A DNA stretch of 64,000 nt, from contig CAZJBS010000010.1 in the NCBI GenBank assembly GCA_964544475.1, positions 1 to 64,000 on the forward strand. The letters run 5' to 3'. This document shows, piece by piece, positions 50,905-60,008 of the stretch (positions are counted from its first letter, which is position 1; every line of letters starts with the position of its first letter). Origin of the DNA: CAZJBS01 sp964544475 (GTDB lineage Bacteria > CLD3 > SB21). The notes beneath the pieces are model-generated. The model saw only the letters and a list, made by a program, of their open reading frames with translations. It was not told the DNA's origin and did no database searches. Made by a program: the position numbers and the translations under genes.

Positions 50905-51999
50905 CTAAAACGCCACCCCGATACTGTAGAATTGCGATCCATCCCGTGCGTTGAAGTCACCGGCCAGCTTCGTGGTGTATGCAAAATCGAATTTGAATAT
51001 CGAATACGTTATGCCGGCGCCAAAATTGAGATCATACAGTTTTCCGGCCACGTCCAGGGCGCTTCCGGCCCGTAAGGCGAGAAAATCCGCGTAATCATAT
51101 TCCAAACCGATATTATGACCGATCCGGTGCCAGCCGTTGTCCGTCCACGTCGTGAACAGTGCGGATCTGGTGAAGAACTTGCCTGAAAAACTGACCAGCG
51201 GATCGCTCCCCGTCGGGCGCCCTCGAACGATCAGGCGGTTGATTTCATACGTCGCATGGACATTGTTGAATTCCGACTTGTAGACCGGGTACGTCAGCCC
51301 AACGCGCAGGTTGGTCGGCAACGGATCGGCCTGGTCTTCATCGACGTAGGCGATCTTCGGACCGATATTCGCCAGGCTGGCGCCAAACGTCAGGTCGTTG
51401 ATCAGGAGATTCTTTTTCATCACGCCGATATCGAGAGCCACCGAACTGCCGTATCCCTTTTGGGATTCGCCGGTGGCATTCTTGTTGGCCAGCTTGCTGT
51501 AGATGAATTTCAAATTTCCGCCGACGCCAAGATCCTCGCTGAGTTTTGTGCCATATGATGCGGCCAGGGAGAGGTCGAAGCTCGTAATGCGGCCCAGAAC
51601 ATCACCCTGGTTGTTCGTGATGTCCTGTTCACCGAGGTTAAAGAATGTGAAATTGAATCCCACGACGCCGATGTCTTCCAGATACCACAGGAAAGAGCCG
51701 TAATCGTAATAGAGGTCGCTCAGATTAAAAGCCGGCAGCCAGTTGACATGCATGAAGGCAACGTTCTTGTTTCTTTCCGGCGTCGCCACAAAGCCGAGGG
51801 CGCCCGGATTCCAGTAGATTGCGTTGGCGTCATTTACATTGGACACACCGGACTGTCCGAGTCCGTTTTGACGGGCCCCGGGCGGAATGAGCAAAAATAA
51901 GACGCCGGCTTCACTCGTTTGGGCGCGGACGGAAAAGGAAGGGAAACCGACCCCGACGGATGCCAGAATCAGCGCTGTCAAACAACCACGAAACAACAT
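50905..51999 (-). CDS. porV: Type IX secretion outer-membrane protein PorV
   Basis: A beta-barrel of the PorV family, 364 aa. The ATG at 51999 has a perfect SD (GGAGG, six bases away) and a signal peptide ending VRAQ. The family block follows: LFLLIPPGARQNGLGQSGVSNVNDANAIYWNPGALGFV. In Bacteroidota PorV binds C-terminal signals of cargo and hands them to the PorU sortase. Here it lies 82 bases downstream of porU in the same direction, the usual porU-porV order. The rest of the T9SS (PorK/L/M/N, SprA) is not in the window. Confidence 0.9.
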   Translation of the reverse strand: MLFRGCLTALILASVGVGFPSFSVRAQTSEAGVLFLLIPPGARQNGLGQSGVSNVNDANAIYWNPGALGFVATPERNKNVAFMHVNWLPAFNLSDLYYDYGSFLWYLEDIGVVGFNFTFFNLGEQDITNNQGDVLGRITSFDLSLAASYGTKLSEDLGVGGNLKFIYSKLANKNATGESQKGYGSSVALDIGVMKKNLLINDLTFGASLANIGPKIAYVDEDQADPLPTNLRVGLTYPVYKSEFNNVHATYEINRLIVRGRPTGSDPLVSFSGKFFTRSALFTTWTDNGWHRIGHNIGLEYDYADFLALRAGSALDVAGKLYDLNFGAGITYSIFKFDFAYTTKLAGDFNARDGSQFYSIGVAF

Positions 52000-52081
52000 G
52001 CGAATCCTCCAAAATGACCTTGGAATATGTGAAAATACAATCAAAAGTTGAATAGTTCAATCCCTGAACCGTTTGTTGCTC

Positions 52082-55000
52082 CTACCTCGCGATCATCAGC
52101 TTTCCGATGGTGTGCGACTCGGAGGCATTGTCCAGTGATTTGACTTTGACCTTGTACAGGTAGACGCCATTCGCGAGACGGCTGCCGTCCTCATCCCTTC
52201 CGTCCCATGGTATGGAATTGTATCCAAAATTGGCCTGGCTGTCGAGCCGGCGAATCCTTTTACCCGATACCGTGTAAATGGTGATCTGGACCTCGGCGGC
52301 CGAGTGACTGACAACAAAGGTGAAGTTCGTTGAGGATCGGAACGGGTTGGGATAGTTCATCAACCTGTCAATCTGGATGTGCGATTGATTGAAATCGCTG
52401 TCTTCGGTGTTGAGAACTTCAAAATTGAAACTTGCCGACGACGGATTATTGGCGTTATCGAAGGCGAGTATCCTGGCCGAATGTTTGCCAATAGCCAGTC
52501 CGGACAAGGTGACCTGCGCCGACCCGGAACGATAGGAGCCGACGTCGTAGGCAAAAGCCTCCGAAATATCATAGACGTGCCGGTCATCGATAATGGCCTG
52601 AAACTGGTGACCCATCGCGCCCGTGACATTGATGCCGGAGGAATCCCGGAGAACGATTTTCATGGTTGGCGTCCGTCGTACGGCATCACCCGACGCAAAG
52701 GATTGTCCCTCAAATTCTATCTGTATCGAAGGTCCGGTTGTGTCGGCCAGAACAGCTGAGACGGAGTCGATGACAATCTGTCTGCTTGAACCGCCGGCAT
52801 AGACTTCTCCGTCCGCTCCGTAAGCAATGACCGAGCCCTGTTTGTAGCTGTAACTGATATCCCTGGGGGTCACAAACGTGGTGGAAAAAGTACCGTCGGT
52901 CACGCGGACTCTTCCGCGATACAATACCGGCGGTTCCAGGGCATACGTGATGCGCTGATTCACATCTGACGTGTATGTCTTTGCCAGCGACCGGTCGAAA
53001 ACGGAAACGAGAAGGGTTCCGTTAAAATCGGTGTCAATGATCCCGGGTTGCCCTTCCACAGAACCCGTCAATGTGACCGGACTTAAAGCCGTCAGCACGG
53101 CCGGCTGTGCCAGATTGAAGCGGACATTCCGCGTTGCATAATGAATGTCGGCGGCCGGATCGCCAAGATAATTGTACTTCTGCTTGTTGTCCTGATCGGA
53201 GAATCTTTCGACTTTTCCAAGGCGAATGGCTTCACCAATATTGCCCTGCACTTTCAGGTATTTGAAAATGGAGGTCATCAAGTTAGTATTATTAACAGCG
53301 AAAACAGCTCGTGTCGCCGCCAGCAGACCAAAGCAACCCCGCTCTTTGGCCACGACGAGCTCTTCACCGCCACCTTGGACGTTCAGTTGATCAAACATGG
53401 CAAAAGAACAGGAGAAGTTTGTGAACAGGAAGTACTTGTCACGGTTTACTATCAACGGAAAATCGCGCGCATGCAAATAAACTTCCTCGTGGGCCAGTTG
53501 CCTAGGATTGCCGTGGCCGACATAGTTAATGATCAGAGCGCCCTGGTTGATTCTCTCAATCAGAGCGTCTCTTGCCAGGATTTTCCGGCGGCGCGTCCCG
53601 GCCCATTCGTACGGATAGTCGATCAGATAGATTTTGTCCTGAATCAGATACGAGGGAATCTTGGTTGTATCGACGGCGAGACTTTCGGTCGGCTCCGTGT
53701 GCAGACTCAGTTCGTGAATACTCTGGTCGGCAATCTCGTCATCGGCAACGAAGGCAATCGTCTGTCGCCAGGCCGCCTGAGTCGACTGGGTTTCATGGAA
53801 GATAGTTTTCGTGATGCAGTTCGAGGCCTCATCCACCGTATTGCATGGTATCCGCCCGATGCTGATGTCCGGTGACGCCAATTGGAAATAGGGAAACGCA
53901 TACGGCTCGTCGATCGTGAATGCCACGGACACATCATTGATCCATGTGAACGCCTCGTCGACCTGGCGATTGTACAGGAAGTACCCCGCTTCTGGCGAGT
54001 CATTGTGGATATAGTACGTGGGCACCCAATTGTGATTGGATCGGACCACAATGTGGCGATAGTCGTAATCGGCATCTCCCAGCAGCAGAACGTGGGAAAG
54101 CCGGTCGCCTCTGTTGGGGGTTTGCCAGCGATAATAGGCATACCGAAGGAAGTCCCGTATGGCCGTAGGATCCGGAATGCCCGCGGCAAATTCGTCAAAG
54201 ATGTCCTGAACGTCGACAACCATGGTCTTGAAGCCGTTGTAGGCGGAGCGATGCTGAGCCAGCCGGTCAGCCTCATCCATGAAAGCCCGCGGCGTGATGA
54301 TAACATAGTCGGCGGAATTGGCGGCGCTCTGCAGGTCGGAATTACGATCCCGTTCGACCTTCGATTTTGAAACGGATTTGGTCCTGGAGGTTGAAAACAC
54401 GTGATAGCGTTTCGGCGATCCAATATTGGTTGTGTCGCTGAAGGTGACAGTGCCCGCACCGGTGGATCGCTGGATTTCCCTGGTGGACCAGGGCGTCGTG
54501 ATATCCCAGACCTTTACTTTTCCCGGATCGGCATCGCGCGTGTTGATCGTGTACTGGTAATTGCCGGCGGCAATGGGCGAGAAAACCGCCAGTTCGCCAT
54601 CTCTCATAATGAGCATCCGGTCGTATTGGATCTCAAACCAGTCCAGAGCGGCCTGGCTTCCGGATGACGTCGGCTGATACGTCACGGAAAGCCGCCCCTG
54701 CGAAATCTGGGAAAGCGGTATCGAGAATGACAGGAATTTGGCGGCCGCGTACGAAAAGACGGACGTCGTATACGGACCATTGTTGTCGACCATGACGGAG
54801 AAACGGTGTTGGGACGATTTGTTGTTGGCGCCCTTGAAACGAACCGTGTAGTCGGCCGCGGTGCCGGTCAACGGATCCTTGATCAGTCCTCCGGAGGGCA
54901 TGTCCGACGATGCCGGGTACGTGGCGTTTTGCCCGCTCGTCAGGAGATCGAAAACCCATAGCAATCCGGATTCGTGAAAATTCGTCTCGTCTTTTTCAAA

Positions 55001-56230
55001 ATGAAAATTGTCGCGGAATGAACCCTGCGGCGCAGGGTTGTCGCCGGTCGAAGCGCGTGTTTCCATCCGGAGACCATCCACGCCATCATTGAACGTCAGC
55101 CAATAAATATTCTCTTCACTGTAGTAATTCAGTTGATAGACATGCTTATTGCGAGAGGGATCGAATTTCCAATAACGATTTCCCCTTCCATAAAAAAGGA
55201 CATAGTCGTTGTTGTCGAATTTGCCGTCGGATTCGCCTTCTACGACTATCGCATTTTCCCGGAGAGCCAGGCCCGACACGCCGACCGGATCGGACGGGTT
55301 GGACAAATCCAGTCCCGCCGGCAGGACCGGCAGCAAGCCGCCTCCGTTGTTGTAGATTTTTATCGTACTCGGATCGATGGTGGACGCGCTGATGCCCAGG
55401 CTTTCAAAGAAGGTCTTGTCCAGTTTGTATACGCCTTCTTCGGTGATCCGGATCTTATACCAATCACCTGTGTTCATCCCATTGGACGTTTTCCTCAGCA
55501 TGGCGGAAGCCGCACGCACCTTAAACTGTGCGGCCGATGGATGATTCAGGAAAAGGTTATCGGCCGTGGACTTCTCCGTTCGGCCGGCCTGCCGGTAAGC
55601 CACGCGTTGGTTTCCGGGAGTGAACACAACCGTTACGGTGAGTTTTTTGTAAAGACGAAGCCGTTTTTGAACGGGATTGTATCGGACCGGATACACGTTG
55701 ACATACACGGTATTCCAATCCTGCAGGAGATTCGGCGAGGTGGCGACCGCCGGTGTGGAAGGAATCCACGCATCCCGCCGGTAGGATTCTCCTTCGACAT
55801 ATTCAACGGATGTCAACATCTGATCCTCAAACGAGGGCAAGCCCACCGGCCGCAACCGGACATCCGTCCACTCGACGCTTTCACCTTCGGACACGGTCAC
55901 CTGAGCCTGCGAGCCAACAGGCAGGGCCAGCAAAAAGCTCCGGTAGGGCAATTCGGGCTCCATCGCCTTTGACTCCAACTCAAAGTCAGGACCCAGGCGA
56001 ACCACAGAGTACGACGCGTTTTCGGCCTCAAACGTCTCGATGGGACAGGTTTCCGTCGATAGGACGAACCCGCATCCCTGTTCATTCGACCAGAGCAACT
56101 CCGTCTTTGACTGCGCAACGCCGCTTGCCGAAAATCCGGCAAAGGCCAAACAAAGCAATAATAATATTCTTGCCATATAGGACAACAACGCTGGTTTTAT
56201 GGAACTCTCGTGAGGAAAGAGAGACTTCAA
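52082..56230 (-). CDS. porU: Type IX secretion sortase PorU (C25 gingipain-like peptidase)
   Basis: A 1382-aa C25-family cysteine peptidase that removes cargo sorting domains at the cell surface. Visible parts are a long N-terminal propeptide-like region, the catalytic domain with HVLLLGDADYDYRH, the histidine in YVGHGNPRQLAHEE (about 906) and the cysteine in TNFSCSFAMFD (about 941), and C-terminal beta domains ending in a T9SS-type fold (MNYPNPFRSSTNFTF). The start is uncertain: TTG 56230 has an SD (AAAAGGA), whereas ATG 56176 gives a compact signal peptide (ARILLLLCLAFAGFSASGVAQ) without one. A consensus promoter lies upstream. Confidence 0.9.
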   Translation of the reverse strand: MKSLFPHESSIKPALLSYMARILLLLCLAFAGFSASGVAQSKTELLWSNEQGCGFVLSTETCPIETFEAENASYSVVRLGPDFELESKAMEPELPYRSFLLALPVGSQAQVTVSEGESVEWTDVRLRPVGLPSFEDQMLTSVEYVEGESYRRDAWIPSTPAVATSPNLLQDWNTVYVNVYPVRYNPVQKRLRLYKKLTVTVVFTPGNQRVAYRQAGRTEKSTADNLFLNHPSAAQFKVRAASAMLRKTSNGMNTGDWYKIRITEEGVYKLDKTFFESLGISASTIDPSTIKIYNNGGGLLPVLPAGLDLSNPSDPVGVSGLALRENAIVVEGESDGKFDNNDYVLFYGRGNRYWKFDPSRNKHVYQLNYYSEENIYWLTFNDGVDGLRMETRASTGDNPAPQGSFRDNFHFEKDETNFHESGLLWVFDLLTSGQNATYPASSDMPSGGLIKDPLTGTAADYTVRFKGANNKSSQHRFSVMVDNNGPYTTSVFSYAAAKFLSFSIPLSQISQGRLSVTYQPTSSGSQAALDWFEIQYDRMLIMRDGELAVFSPIAAGNYQYTINTRDADPGKVKVWDITTPWSTREIQRSTGAGTVTFSDTTNIGSPKRYHVFSTSRTKSVSKSKVERDRNSDLQSAANSADYVIITPRAFMDEADRLAQHRSAYNGFKTMVVDVQDIFDEFAAGIPDPTAIRDFLRYAYYRWQTPNRGDRLSHVLLLGDADYDYRHIVVRSNHNWVPTYYIHNDSPEAGYFLYNRQVDEAFTWINDVSVAFTIDEPYAFPYFQLASPDISIGRIPCNTVDEASNCITKTIFHETQSTQAAWRQTIAFVADDEIADQSIHELSLHTEPTESLAVDTTKIPSYLIQDKIYLIDYPYEWAGTRRRKILARDALIERINQGALIINYVGHGNPRQLAHEEVYLHARDFPLIVNRDKYFLFTNFSCSFAMFDQLNVQGGGEELVVAKERGCFGLLAATRAVFAVNNTNLMTSIFKYLKVQGNIGEAIRLGKVERFSDQDNKQKYNYLGDPAADIHYATRNVRFNLAQPAVLTALSPVTLTGSVEGQPGIIDTDFNGTLLVSVFDRSLAKTYTSDVNQRITYALEPPVLYRGRVRVTDGTFSTTFVTPRDISYSYKQGSVIAYGADGEVYAGGSSRQIVIDSVSAVLADTTGPSIQIEFEGQSFASGDAVRRTPTMKIVLRDSSGINVTGAMGHQFQAIIDDRHVYDISEAFAYDVGSYRSGSAQVTLSGLAIGKHSARILAFDNANNPSSASFNFEVLNTEDSDFNQSHIQIDRLMNYPNPFRSSTNFTFVVSHSAAEVQITIYTVSGKRIRRLDSQANFGYNSIPWDGRDEDGSRLANGVYLYKVKVKSLDNASESHTIGKLMIAR

Positions 56231-56330
56231 TCAGATCCTTTTCATCAATAACAACAAACAAGAACAGAAAGTTATTGTATCAAAGCGACCGATTGGTTCT
56301 CCTTTTATGGCGGTTTATTGGGCTGAGTGC

Positions 56331-56359
56331 AATATAGAAGCCTGCGCCAGTATTGTCAA
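56331..56359 (-). promoter_or_regulatory. porU: Consensus sigma-70-type promoter of porU-porV
   Basis: On the minus strand TTGACA, a 17-base spacer and TATATT lie about 100 bases upstream of the TTG start of porU, leaving a 5' leader. It sits between the upstream terminator and porU, so porU begins its own unit. Confidence 0.75.
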
Positions 56360-56374
56360 GTACATTAAACGGGG

Positions 56375-56412
56375 AGAAAAAAACCAACCGGGCCACACGA
56401 GGTGGCCCGGCC
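56375..56412 (-). terminator. Terminator after the small-protein operon upstream of porU
   Basis: On the minus strand CCGGGCCACC pairs with the GTGGCCCGG side around TCGT and is followed by TTGGTTTTTTT. It ends the 95-residue gene at 56426. Confidence 0.8.
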
Positions 56413-56425
56413 AGCGCTGCTGAGG

Positions 56426-56713
56426 CTAGTAGGAGGGAAAATAACGCTTGAAAAGCACATCGGTCAACCCGGTCGCTTCCTTGCTGTCCGGTTTGATGTT
56501 TCTCTTTGAGAATTCCGCCTCCAGGTAAGCCAGGACTTCTTTCCATTCTTCCATGTTTTCAATGGGCGCCACAAACCGGGAAAAGTCAGCGGCATTGCCG
56601 CTAAACAATTTCTTGATCGCTTTGTTGCGCTTGTCCGCCCAATCGGGTTGGGAATCAAAAAGGTCCTTGACGGAAATAAGATTACGGCGAATTGCCTCCT
56701 GGACTATCGGCAT
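56426..56713 (-). CDS. Small hypothetical cytoplasmic protein (95 aa)
   Basis: The family is not recognised. The ATG at 56713 has an excellent SD (AAAGGAG), and the protein is hydrophilic and largely helical (EAIRRNLISVKDLFDSQPDWADKRNKAIKKLF), with a basic/acidic mix and no membrane segment. A longer frame to 56869 runs over the small membrane gene upstream and is rejected. It is the last gene before a strong terminator, 16 bases after the 40-residue gene. Confidence 0.75.
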   Translation of the reverse strand: MPIVQEAIRRNLISVKDLFDSQPDWADKRNKAIKKLFSGNAADFSRFVAPIENMEEWKEVLAYLEAEFSKRNIKPDSKEATGLTDVLFKRYFPSY

Positions 56714-56729
56714 ACGGTTCTCCTTTCGG

Positions 56730-56852
56730 CTAACGTTGAGTGACATCCGTTGGTTTTTTATCTGATTTGTCTGACTTAAGAAACAAATGTATGAAGGTAC
56801 CCAGCACGGCGATGGCCAACATAAAGACCACGACCTTGGTCGTTGTGTCCAT
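56730..56852 (-). CDS. Small single-helix membrane protein (40 aa)
   Basis: Not annotated by length-limited callers, but well supported. The ATG at 56852 has GGAG seven bases upstream. The product is a short polar start (DTTTKVV), a hydrophobic helix (VVFMLAIAVLGTFIHLFL) and a basic polar tail (KSDKSDKKPTDVTQR). It is followed at once by the ribosome site of the 95-residue gene. Likely an inner-membrane micro-protein; function unknown. Confidence 0.6.
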   Translation of the reverse strand: MDTTTKVVVFMLAIAVLGTFIHLFLKSDKSDKKPTDVTQR

Positions 56853-56957
56853 AAATGAACTCCGTTCAATGATCATTGACGCGTCCAATGAGGACGCCCG
56901 GTTACGGCCTTCGAATCCTGGTCCGAAAGGCCAATAAGAAACACGAATGGATGGGAA

Positions 56958-57320
56958 TCAGGAAACGGGGGGGCCGCGAAAAGAACTCGAACGACCGAGA
57001 CAGGCGGTATGCGTCGATAGATTGTGGATGAAAAAGCGATGAATTCTGAAAAAGGCCAGCTGATAGGAGCGTGGCGGCGGAAGCGAAAATTTCAATTTCG
57101 GTTGTGACCATTGAGAGGTCACATCATCCTTCGGCCCATTCAAAAGAGCGTGGGAACTCTCGTGATCCGGGAGGAGGATCTTGTGGGAAGGCAGGGCTGT
57201 TCCTCTGGAATCGCCGCGAGCCACGTCGGTCGGAACGGAGGCCCAGAGAAGGCCGGCATTCAGGAAAAGCAGAACCATCCAGCCGGCATACCACTTCTTG
57301 ATGTGGGAATACACATTCAT
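56958..57320 (-). CDS. Hypothetical small exported protein
   Basis: A 120-aa protein from ATG 57320: basic start, hydrophobic helix (WMVLLFLNAGLLWASV) that could be a signal peptide, then a basic, proline- and histidine-containing body without recognisable domain, ending GRSSSFRGPPVS. No SD precedes the ATG. A TTGCAT-N17-TAAGTT promoter candidate just upstream would give an almost leaderless message. It may lead an operon with the 40- and 95-residue genes. A TTG start at 57329 is an alternative. Confidence 0.45.
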   Translation of the reverse strand: MNVYSHIKKWYAGWMVLLFLNAGLLWASVPTDVARGDSRGTALPSHKILLPDHESSHALLNGPKDDVTSQWSQPKLKFSLPPPRSYQLAFFRIHRFFIHNLSTHTACLGRSSSFRGPPVS

Positions 57321-57471
57321 CTGGATCAAAACTTAGGTCAGACCGCCCGAAAATGCAAGCCTTGATTGGTCGTGGCTGACCCAGGAAACCTGGAATGGAT
57401 TAAAACTTGCGTCCGTGTGGTTTTTTTTCTACGTTGCCAGAAGTTTCAGAAAAAGTTGAAAGTTGAAAAGT

Positions 57472-58557
57472 ATGCTGGACGTGGTTCTTGATAAAATACA
57501 AAGCGGCGAGCGGCTGACGTTTGAGGACGGGGTGGCCCTTTTCCAGTGCTACGAATTGCCGACGCTTGGATTTCTGGCCCATACCGCGCGGCAGGCGCGT
57601 TGTCCGGAACCGGTCGTGACGTACATCATCGACCGGAATATCAATTACACCAACGTGTGCGTGGACCTGTGCAGTTTTTGCGCCTTCTACCGGCCGGTCG
57701 GCTCTGCCGAGGGATACGTTCTGCCGTATGAGGTCATCGATCAGAAAATAGACGAACTGATCGCTTTGGACGGCATCCAAATATTGATGCAGGGCGGGCT
57801 TAATCCAAAACTCAAGATCGAATACTACGAAGACTTGTTCCATCATCTCAAGACCAAATTCCCGCAGATATGGCTGCACGTCCTGAGCGCTCCGGAAATC
57901 AACTACATCGCCAAAGTCTCAGGGCTGGATCTGGAGACCACGTTGAGCCGTCTCAAAGCGGCGGGTCTCGACTCGGTGCCGGGCGCCGGCGCGGAAATTC
58001 TCGTGGATCGCGTTCGCGAGGAGATTTCCCGCGGCAAATGCGACGCCGAATCCTGGCTGAATGTCCATCGAACCTGCCACCGTCTGGGCATACCGACGAC
58101 GGCCACCATGATGTACGGTCATGTCGAGTCCATCGAGGAACGCGTGGAGCATCTGCTCAAAATCCGCGACGTGCAGGACGAAAGCCTGGCCCGGTACGGG
58201 TCGGGATTCACGGCTTTTATTCCGTGGAATTTCCAACCGGACAACGTGCCCCTCGGACAGAATCCCAATGTTCGACTGACCACCACCGTCGAGTACCTGC
58301 AGACGCTGGCCATCTCGCGCCTGATGCTGGATAATATTGTGAATTTCCAGGTGTCGTGGGTGACCCAGGGTCAGGATGTCGCCCAATTGGGCCTGTATTA
58401 CGGCGCCAACGATTTTGGGAGCCTGATGATCGAGGAAAATGTGGTGAGTCAGAATGGGACGAGTTTCAAGGTCACGGTTCGTGACATCGAAAAGATGATC
58501 GCGGACGCCGGATTTGTACCCAAGCGCCGCAACAACACCTACCAGACCCTCAACTGA
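57472..58557 (+). CDS. mqnC: Cyclic dehypoxanthinyl futalosine synthase
   Basis: A radical-SAM enzyme of the futalosine menaquinone pathway, about 361 aa. Cluster cysteines C63, C67 and C70 lie in CVDLCSFC, followed by AFYRPVGSAEGY, QGGLNPKLKIEYYEDL, and YGHVESIEERVEHL typical of MqnC. It cyclises dehypoxanthine futalosine. The ATG at 57472 is preferred over TTG 57463; ribosome binding is weak (A-rich leader). No other mqn gene is adjacent. Presence implies menaquinone respiration. Confidence 0.93.
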   Translation: MLDVVLDKIQSGERLTFEDGVALFQCYELPTLGFLAHTARQARCPEPVVTYIIDRNINYTNVCVDLCSFCAFYRPVGSAEGYVLPYEVIDQKIDELIALDGIQILMQGGLNPKLKIEYYEDLFHHLKTKFPQIWLHVLSAPEINYIAKVSGLDLETTLSRLKAAGLDSVPGAGAEILVDRVREEISRGKCDAESWLNVHRTCHRLGIPTTATMMYGHVESIEERVEHLLKIRDVQDESLARYGSGFTAFIPWNFQPDNVPLGQNPNVRLTTTVEYLQTLAISRLMLDNIVNFQVSWVTQGQDVAQLGLYYGANDFGSLMIEENVVSQNGTSFKVTVRDIEKMIADAGFVPKRRNNTYQTLN

Positions 58558-58563
58558 GACGTC

Positions 58564-59823
58564 TCAGTACGTCTTGCGAATCGTCGTTCCCCTGTAAAAG
58601 AACTGCAGAATCTGACCGTACGTATAGCCTTGTCTGGCCAGCTCCAGCGCGGCGTACTGGCACATGCCTACACCGTGTCCAAATCCCGCGCCCTGGCACT
58701 TCAGGGTCTTGATCGTTCCATCGTCATGCCGTTCGATGGCCACCCGGAATAGGGCACTGTAGAGGATATTCCTGGGTCCCCTCAGAATGCGCCGGGCCTG
58801 TTCCCCGGTGACGGTGTAACTGTCCTTGGTAAAACCGAATTTCACTTCGGTGATCCGTTGGGAGGAGTCTCGACCCAGAACGGCGACATTATACAGCCGT
58901 TGTGAGGCCAGTTTTGAAAAATCCTCACCGGCCAGCGACGGTCCGAGGACCTTTGGCAGATTCGTTTTGACCAGTTCCTCGAGGTCCTGGCCGTTCCACG
59001 AGACCTCCCAGCGGTAATGCGGCGATTTTTCGCACAGGCATTTCTCGCCGATGCGGTCGCTGACACGGGTCAAATATCCCACCGCGGTCGAGCTCTTCCA
59101 CACGTCCACCGGATTGGAAGTGACGCCGCCGCAGGTTGAAAAATACAGGGCATTGATGGGTTTGCCGTCAAACTCGGCGATTTCGCCGGCCGTCTCAATG
59201 ACCGCCTGGTTCGTGGCGTCACTTTCGCTCGAGGCGCCCTGGTACACCTGGTCGTTCTGGTCGTTGACGAAATCGAAGGCCTTCTTGTATTTGCCTTTAT
59301 TGCGGACGGCATAGGTGCGGGCGGCGATCGCCTGGGCCTTGGCCGCCTCAATCTGATCTCCGCTCACCCGGCCGATCTCGTTGCGTACGACGCCCATCAG
59401 ATAGGATTCCATGTCCAGCGTATTGACCACATGCAGCACACTGTCTTCCACAAAGGCGGCCAGGTCGCCGCGATACGATTGGCCACCGAGCTCAAACCGG
59501 TTTGCCGGTCCGGGTGCGGGGATCATGATGCGCGCCGCCCGCGTCAAAAAAATACCTTGCGCGTCTGACACTTCCACTGTATCATTGGCCCGCCTGAGTT
59601 GGAATTTCTGATTGGGCTGGACGGCCAGCATCTCTTTGCCGTTTTCGTCTTTGACCGAAATTACCGAAGTGGCGGATACGGTGACAAACAAATCGGCTTT
59701 GGCCACCAGAATTCGAACCACCGGAATGGTTTTGGTGTCCGGCAGGGCGCGCGTCGTCACCCGGGGTGAGCAGGCGAGGATATTTAAGCTTAATAAAAAT
59801 AGAAGGATTGAACGTTGTTTCAT
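58564..59823 (-). CDS. SpoIID/LytB-domain lipoprotein
   Basis: A 419-aa protein with lipobox LNILACS and a SpoIID domain (LDMESYLMGVVRNEIG, AAKAQAIAARTYAVRN, FSTCGGVTSN, GAGFGHGVGMCQYAALELARQG). SpoIID-type proteins act as lytic transglycosylases or amidase enhancers on denuded peptidoglycan; in non-sporulating bacteria their role is in wall remodelling. It converges with mqnC; a 16-bp palindrome ACTGAGACGTCTCAGT spans the two stops. Confidence 0.9.
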   Translation of the reverse strand: MKQRSILLFLLSLNILACSPRVTTRALPDTKTIPVVRILVAKADLFVTVSATSVISVKDENGKEMLAVQPNQKFQLRRANDTVEVSDAQGIFLTRAARIMIPAPGPANRFELGGQSYRGDLAAFVEDSVLHVVNTLDMESYLMGVVRNEIGRVSGDQIEAAKAQAIAARTYAVRNKGKYKKAFDFVNDQNDQVYQGASSESDATNQAVIETAGEIAEFDGKPINALYFSTCGGVTSNPVDVWKSSTAVGYLTRVSDRIGEKCLCEKSPHYRWEVSWNGQDLEELVKTNLPKVLGPSLAGEDFSKLASQRLYNVAVLGRDSSQRITEVKFGFTKDSYTVTGEQARRILRGPRNILYSALFRVAIERHDDGTIKTLKCQGAGFGHGVGMCQYAALELARQGYTYGQILQFFYRGTTIRKTY

Positions 59824-59826
59824 TTT

Positions 59827-59856
59827 TTGACCGTTGGTTTAGCTTGCTTGTACAAT
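59827..59856 (+). promoter_or_regulatory. Candidate promoter of a 29-codon gene
   Basis: TTGACC, an 18-base spacer and TACAAT point to the plus strand, 48 bases before the ATG at 59905. No longer plus-strand gene follows, so it most likely serves the small gene. Confidence 0.5.
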
Positions 59857-59904
59857 GATGTTACTTGCGCATCCGAGTCGTCCAAACACTTCTGAGAGAG
59901 AGAA

Positions 59905-59994
59905 ATGACCGAAGTACTGTTGATTGTCATGGCCGGAGGACTTTTCCTGGCCTTTTGCGGCACGCTCCTCGTCCTGCATCGTTACTATAAATAG
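59905..59994 (+). CDS. 29-residue single-helix membrane peptide
   Basis: The frame MTEVLLIVMAGGLFLAFCG continues to HRYYK and a TAG stop. It is a short acidic N-terminus, one hydrophobic helix and a positively charged end, the design of membrane micro-proteins. GAGAGAG lies directly before the ATG and a plausible promoter 48 bases upstream. It is on the strand opposite to SpoIID/LytB and the sigma-54 activator and stops 14 bases before the latter's end. Confidence 0.5.
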   Translation: MTEVLLIVMAGGLFLAFCGTLLVLHRYYK

Positions 59995-60008
59995 AAGACT
60001 CCGGAAAA

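Noticed and set aside
58554..58569. 16-bp palindrome ACTGAGACGTCTCAGT spanning the mqnC and SpoIID/LytB stops
   Set aside because: It is too short and lacks T-runs to act as a good terminator, and lies between converging genes where an operator has no evident purpose.
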